Assembly (NCBI RefSeq): GCF_024448135.1
Contig: NZ_JAMRYX010000080.1
Span: 1-61,074 of the forward strand
DNA length: 61,074 bases
Origin: Methylocystis suflitae
GTDB taxonomy: Bacteria; Pseudomonadota; Alphaproteobacteria; Rhizobiales; Beijerinckiaceae
Direction: 5' to 3'
Below, piece by piece: positions 56,139 through 61,074 of the stretch. The translations under genes and the position numbers were made by a program. Below the pieces are notes generated by a model, which had not been told where the DNA came from, ran no database searches, and worked only from the letters and a program-made list of their open reading frames with translations. The first letter of the stretch is position 1. Each line of letters starts with the position of its first letter.

Positions 56139-57205
56139 GCCGCGAAGAGGGAAGCCCGGAAAGCGATCGCTACGACGACGCTCCGCATCCGCGGGAGACC
56201 CTGGCGCTTTTCGGTCATGCCGCGGCGGAGCATGAATTTCTCGACGCTTACCGTCGCAACAAGATGGCGCAGGCCTGGATCATCGGCGGGCCGGAAGGCG
56301 TCGGCAAGGCGACGCTCGCCTGGCGCCTCGCGCGGTTTCTCCTGGCGCATCCCGAACCCGCCGCGGCGGCGGTTCAGTCCGCGGAGAGCCTCGAGGTGCC
56401 CGCCGACCATCCGGCGGCGCGTCGGATCGCCTCAATGGCGCTTGCCGATATTTTCTTACTGCGCCGCGCCTGGAACGACAAGACCAAAAAGCATTTCACG
56501 GAAATTCGCATCGAGGACGTGCGGAAAGTCATTCAGGCCTTCCATCAGGCGTCGGGAACCGGCGGCTGGCGGATCGCCATCGTCGATTGCGCCGACGATC
56601 TCAATCGCGCCAGCGCCAACGCGCTTTTAAAGCTCATTGAGGAGCCCCCGCAACGCTCGCTGTTTTTGCTCGTCGCGCATCAGCCGGGCCGCATGCTGCC
56701 GACGATCCGTTCGCGCTGTCGCAAGCTGATGCTCGGCGCATTGTCGCCGGAAGACACGATCGCCGCCGTGAAAAATCTTGGGGCCCCCTGGTCGCTGGCG
56801 CCTGAATCGGACCTGCTCGTCGCCGCCGCGCGCGCCGAGGGCTCGGTGCGCGAGACGCTGCGGCTGCTCGGCAATGATGGCGTCGCCTTCGACGCCGCCG
56901 TGCGCCGGCTTTTCGAAAGGTTGCCGCAGGTCGATTGGCTCGGCGCGCATATGCTGGCCGACAAGCTCACCGGCCGCGACAATGAAGCGGCCTATGAGAC
57001 GTTCATGCGCGCGACGCAGCGCCATCTCGACTCCCGCGTCCGGGCGCTCGCGCAGACCGGCGCCGCTCCGATGCGACTCGCCCGCTACGCGAGCGCCTGG
57101 GACGCCATTCGCGACGCCGCGAGGGAAACCGAGGTGTTCAATTTCGACAAGCGCGCGCTCGTGCTGGGGATCTTTGATCGGCTCGCGAAGGCTGAGGCCG
57201 GCTGA
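56135..57205 (+). CDS. holB: DNA polymerase III subunit delta'
   Basis: Part of the clamp loader that puts the beta sliding clamp on DNA. The 356-residue AAA+ protein has HAAAEHEFLDAYRRNKMAQAWIIGGPEGVGKATLAWRLARFL (Walker-A-like GPEGVGKAT), the DCADDLNRASANALLKLIEEPP region and FLLVAHQPGRMLPTIRSRCRKL with the SRC motif. The GKAT P-loop and missing second acidic residue fit a non-hydrolysing delta'. In related genomes metG follows; here DUF6328 does. Confidence 0.95.
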   Translation: MSREEGSPESDRYDDAPHPRETLALFGHAAAEHEFLDAYRRNKMAQAWIIGGPEGVGKATLAWRLARFLLAHPEPAAAAVQSAESLEVPADHPAARRIASMALADIFLLRRAWNDKTKKHFTEIRIEDVRKVIQAFHQASGTGGWRIAIVDCADDLNRASANALLKLIEEPPQRSLFLLVAHQPGRMLPTIRSRCRKLMLGALSPEDTIAAVKNLGAPWSLAPESDLLVAAARAEGSVRETLRLLGNDGVAFDAAVRRLFERLPQVDWLGAHMLADKLTGRDNEAAYETFMRATQRHLDSRVRALAQTGAAPMRLARYASAWDAIRDAARETEVFNFDKRALVLGIFDRLAKAEAG

Positions 57206-57264
57206 CGCCGCTGGAACCTGCGGCGAAGCGCTTGGTTATGAGATAGGGCGCTTGGAAAAGGCCA

Positions 57265-57786
57265 ATGGATATCGGCGAAGAACATTCCTCCGAGGCGGCG
57301 GAAAAACGGACGCAAAAGAGCGCGCGCGGCGCTATCGAAGAAGCCAGGATGGTTTTGCCGGGAATTCAGGCGCTGTTCGGCTTTCAGCTTATTGCTGTTT
57401 TTAACAACCGATTCACCGAGATCCCGCCCTACGAGCAGAAGCTGCACCTTTTCGCCGCGCTGCTCGTCGCCATCGCTATCGCGGTGATCATGACGCCTGC
57501 CGCCTATCACCGCCAGGCGGAGCCGCACGGCGCCAGCGACTTCTTTGTTAGACTGACCTCGCTTCTCATTACCGCCGCCGTGGCGCCGCTGATGATCGGC
57601 CTGTGCCTTGAGGTGTATATTTTGTCTGATCTCATTCTCGACGATGGCGGCACGAGCGCGGCGATCGCAGGTCTGCTTCTGCTGTTATTCGCAGGGCTTT
57701 GGTTTGTGCTGCCAAATATTCTTCGCCGAGGCGAATCGGAACGCTGGCTGCAGGAAGAATCTGCAAGACAGTCCGGCGGTCGGTAG
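57265..57786 (+). CDS. DUF6328 family membrane protein
   Basis: A 173-residue protein with an acidic/basic N-terminus, the conserved EARMVLPGIQALFGFQLIAVFNNRF segment and EIPPYEQKLHLFAALLVAIAIAVIMTPAAYHRQ, then two more helices (SLLITAAVAPLMIGLCLEVYIL, AAIAGLLLLLFAGLWFVLPNIL). This is the DUF6328 pattern: four membrane helices, function unknown. It lies 59 bases after holB and probably starts its own unit. Confidence 0.88.
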   Translation: MDIGEEHSSEAAEKRTQKSARGAIEEARMVLPGIQALFGFQLIAVFNNRFTEIPPYEQKLHLFAALLVAIAIAVIMTPAAYHRQAEPHGASDFFVRLTSLLITAAVAPLMIGLCLEVYILSDLILDDGGTSAAIAGLLLLLFAGLWFVLPNILRRGESERWLQEESARQSGGR

Positions 57787-57796
57787 CGCGTCAGCG

Positions 57797-59044
57797 TCAC
57801 CGAGCGTCCGTGTCACTGTTCGCCAGGGCGTTTTCAAGAAGCTGCAGAACGACCGCCGGATCGCGCGGAAACCCGGCGCGTATCCATTCGGCTTGCAACG
57901 TTCTAAGCGCGTCGCCCAATTGCTTGCCTGGCGTCACGCCCCGCGCGATGAGATCCGCGCCCTTGATGGGGAAGGCGGGCATTGGCGTTTCTTCCAGATA
58001 GCGCGCCGCCTCCCGCCAATCCGGATTGTCGGTAGTCGCCGCGCTTTCCGCATGTGCGAGCGCCAGCGCGTCGGCCGCGGCGCGCGCGCCGCACAGGAAC
58101 AGCATCTCGCGCAGATGCGCCGCCGGCGGCGGAGCCTCGCGTCCATGCAAGGGCGCGAGCGTTCGCGCCGCCGCCGCAAGCCGCGCGAATTCGTCATTGG
58201 AGAGCCGCAGGCGCGCACGTAGCCGCTCGGCGTCTTCGGCGGTCAGCACCGAAAATGCTGCAAGCCGCAACACCGCATCCGCCGGTTTGCCATAAGTCGC
58301 TTCGCGTTCGGCGAGTCGCTGCAGTCGCGAGGGATAGCCGATGCCCAGAATGACTTCGATAACGCCGGCGTGCGACATGGCGCGCAGCACGTCCGGCGCC
58401 CGGCGCGCGAGCAGCAGCTTCATCAGTTCGGCGCGGATGCGCTCGCGCGACAGGCGCGACAGATTTTCTCGCGCGACGATGGACTCATGCAGGCCCTCGC
58501 GATCGAACGGTCCCGCGCCATGAGAGGCGTTGAAACGAAAGAAGCGCAGGATCCGCAGATAGTCCTCGCGAATCCGCGTCGCCGCGTCGCCGATAAAACG
58601 GATGCGCCGCGCCTCGATATCGGCGAGGCCGTCCGTGTAATCGTGAATTTCTCCATCGGACGAGAGCGACAGCGCGTTGATGGTGAAGTCGCGCCGCTTC
58701 GCGTCCTGCTCGAAATCGCCGCCAAAGCGCACCTTGGCGAAGCGGCCATCGGTCTCGACGTCCTCACGCAGCGTCGTGACTTCAAAGGGGGTTCCCGCAA
58801 CGACGATCGTCACCGTGCCGTGCTCGATGCCGGTCGGCACGCCTTTCAGTCCGGCGCCGCGCGCCGCCGCAAGGACGGCGTCGGGCAGCGCCGTCGTCGC
58901 GAGATCGATCTCGTGAGGCGGCAGACCGAGCAAAGCGTCGCGCACGGCGCCGCCGACGACGCGCGTTTCGGCGCCCGTCTTCGCGAGAGCCGCAAACAGC
59001 GTCGCCAGCCGGGGATCGTCAAGCAGTCTCTGCGCAGCCTTCAT
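57797..59044 (-). CDS. cca: CCA tRNA nucleotidyltransferase/poly(A) polymerase family protein
   Basis: Adds or repairs the 3' CCA of tRNA. The 415-residue protein has the class II nucleotidyltransferase start VVGGAVRDALLGLPPHEIDLAT, with the metal-binding pair as E-x-D (HEID). It continues with VPTGIEHGTVTIVV, RRDFTINALSLSSDGEIHDYTDGLADI and the RILRFFRFNASHG segment, then a helical tRNA-binding part. The CCA or poly(A) activity cannot be told from sequence with certainty; the context with DUF6111 and moxR matches the alphaproteobacterial CCA enzyme. Confidence 0.93.
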   Translation of the reverse strand: MKAAQRLLDDPRLATLFAALAKTGAETRVVGGAVRDALLGLPPHEIDLATTALPDAVLAAARGAGLKGVPTGIEHGTVTIVVAGTPFEVTTLREDVETDGRFAKVRFGGDFEQDAKRRDFTINALSLSSDGEIHDYTDGLADIEARRIRFIGDAATRIREDYLRILRFFRFNASHGAGPFDREGLHESIVARENLSRLSRERIRAELMKLLLARRAPDVLRAMSHAGVIEVILGIGYPSRLQRLAEREATYGKPADAVLRLAAFSVLTAEDAERLRARLRLSNDEFARLAAAARTLAPLHGREAPPPAAHLREMLFLCGARAAADALALAHAESAATTDNPDWREAARYLEETPMPAFPIKGADLIARGVTPGKQLGDALRTLQAEWIRAGFPRDPAVVLQLLENALANSDTDAR

Positions 59045-59298
59045 TCGAATCGGCCCGGCTGCAATTTTCCGTTTTCGATATGGGCCGGAACATACGCGCC
59101 CTGGTTAAGCCCGCTCAGGCCGAGCGTCACGACCCCGATGATGGCGATGAGGAGACCCGCGATCGTCAGCAGCGACACGACCCTGCCATGCCAAAGCTCG
59201 CGCACGAAGGGCCAGCGCCGCTGCAATGAGTGGAATAGCGCATAGGCGACGAAGGGCGTGAGGAAGAGCAGGGCGGTTTCAACGATTGCGCGCCACAT
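59041..59298 (-). CDS. DUF6111 family small membrane protein
   Basis: An 85-residue protein with two helices (VETALLFLTPFVAYALF; VSLLTIAGLLIAIIGVVTLGLSG) and the family's closing YVPAHIENGKLQPGRF. It starts at ATG 59298. Its stop overlaps the start of cca by four bases (ATGA), so the two are co-translated. Function unknown; the pairing with cca is usual in Rhizobiales. Confidence 0.88.
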   Translation of the reverse strand: MWRAIVETALLFLTPFVAYALFHSLQRRWPFVRELWHGRVVSLLTIAGLLIAIIGVVTLGLSGLNQGAYVPAHIENGKLQPGRFE

Positions 59299-59626
59299 GG
59301 GCGGAAACGCCTTTCGTGATGAGGATGTCCGACGAATATACATGGCGTCCGACGAAGTTCGTTTAATGCGGGACGCATGAACAAACTGTCACGTCCAAAT
59401 TACGGTTTTGGCGGTAAAATGCCCCTCCACCGCGCCGGTTGCGCTTGAATTGCAGCGGCGGAGAGACGAAGATTGCGCTCGGCCCTAAAGCCCCGCCGCT
59501 TCGCCTTTGAAAGTTCATGCGGAGCCGAATGGCGCGGGGGCTTTGGATCGACTTGCGGCGAAACACGGCAGCGCCGCCACGATGCGCCCGATCCTCTTCA
59601 TAGACAAGCTGCCCGAGCACGCTGAA
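59299..59626. other. Divergent intergenic region between DUF6111-cca and moxR
   Basis: 328 bases with promoters of both units presumed. An open frame extends moxR upstream to 59507 but its sequence does not look coding. I see no hairpin or operator of note. Confidence 0.5.
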
Positions 59627-60631
<1,005 letters not shown>

Positions 60632-60668
60632 GGAGCCTTCGCTCGGCTCTTCCCTCTGACGGAGAAAG

Positions 60669-61074
60669 ATGACGATGTTTGCTGACGTCGCCACGCGCGC
60701 CTACGATCCTGCGCAGCGCAAGCCCGCAGATGGCGCTACGGCGGCCGATCTGGCGAGCCGAATGCCAAGGCTGGTGGCGCGCGCTCATGAGATCGCGGCG
60801 AGCCTCGCCTACGGCGTTCATGGCCGCAAGCGCGCGGGCGTCGGCGAGACGTTTTGGCAATATCGGCCATTTGCATCGGGCGAAGCAGCGCATCGCATCG
60901 ACTGGCGCCGCTCCGCGCGCGGCGATCAGCTCTATGTGCGCGAGCGTGAATGGGAGGCCGCGCACGACTATTTCCTCTGGATGGATTGTTCTCCCTCCAT
61001 GGCTTTCGGCTCGTCTCTCGCCTCCGACGATAAGCTGTCCCGCGGCGTGACCCTGGGGCTCGCGCTCGCCGACG
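60669..61074 (+). CDS. DUF58 domain protein, 3' end outside the window
   Basis: The frame is open from ATG 60669 to the end of the window (135 complete codons). The DUF58 signature is seen: GRKRAGVGETFWQYRPFASGEAAHRIDWRRSARGDQLYVREREWEAA, followed by the start of a VWA-like fold (LWMDCSPSMAFGS, with the Asp-x-Ser-x-Ser metal site altered to DCSPS). It is co-transcribed with moxR, 37 bases downstream. Its partners (DUF4159, glutamine-amidotransferase-like) would lie further on. Confidence 0.9.
   Translation, partial: MTMFADVATRAYDPAQRKPADGATAADLASRMPRLVARAHEIAASLAYGVHGRKRAGVGETFWQYRPFASGEAAHRIDWRRSARGDQLYVREREWEAAHDYFLWMDCSPSMAFGSSLASDDKLSRGVTLGLALAD

Overview
This is a stretch of ordinary chromosome from a high-GC alphaproteobacterium, most likely of the Hyphomicrobiales (Rhizobiales). 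The clues are a CtrA-inhibitor SciP (43343-43618), a pyruvate dehydrogenase E1 beta with its own lipoyl domain, and gene orders typical of that group: hemC-hemD facing away from tsaD/gpsA, pgsA-moaD-moaE, rlpA-dac-tmk-holB, and cca-DUF6111 next to moxR-DUF58. Some proteins remind me of methylotrophic Beijerinckiaceae/Methylocystaceae, but the window holds no C1 gene, so that is a guess. I see no rRNA, tRNA, CRISPR array, complete insertion sequence or prophage.

Layout. 1-3.5 kb: the 3' end of tuf with its terminator, a Nudix hydrolase and small proteins. 3.6-9.3 kb: the pyruvate dehydrogenase locus, pdhA-pdhB and then pdhC, split by a 2.2 kb block holding a nested inverted repeat, a TIR-domain gene and a DUF29 gene. 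9.3-19 kb: VOC, GDCCVxC and membrane proteins, Mrp ATPase, a FadL-type porin, a P-type cation ATPase, and thiC behind a TPP riboswitch. 19-31 kb: mog, dapB, gpmA, alkB, a cytochrome c, a TonB siderophore receptor, cysG, a serine hydrolase, hemD and hemC. 31-43 kb: tsaD, a PLD-family protein, gpsA, a hybrid histidine kinase, ilvD, a variant acyl carrier protein, a TPR protein, an oxidoreductase, DoxX, and pgsA-moaD-moaE. 43-51 kb: sciP, mobA, a cysteine synthase, an aldose epimerase, MarC, and a three-gene unit of a His-rich protein, a tyrosinase and a lipase-like protein. 51-61 kb: recJ, rlpA-dac-tmk-holB, cca and the start of a moxR-DUF58 operon.

How the genes connect. Molybdenum cofactor synthesis is spread over mog, moaD/moaE and mobA. 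Tetrapyrrole and siroheme synthesis is represented by hemC, hemD and cysG, with cysteine synthase elsewhere as a sulfur-assimilation partner. Iron uptake is represented by the TonB receptor, and cell-wall work by two RlpA-like proteins, DacC and DapB.

The points most worth a second look are: (i) a dihydrolipoamide acetyltransferase with no lipoyl domain, so the only lipoyl domain at this locus sits on E1 beta; (ii) the tyrosinase unit, whose lipase-like member has Gly where the nucleophilic Ser should be; (iii) an acyl carrier protein with Pro at the phosphopantetheine Ser; (iv) a stand-alone TIR protein beside a double-hairpin repeat inside the PDH locus; and (v) a secreted mini-protein resembling only the start of a TonB-receptor plug.
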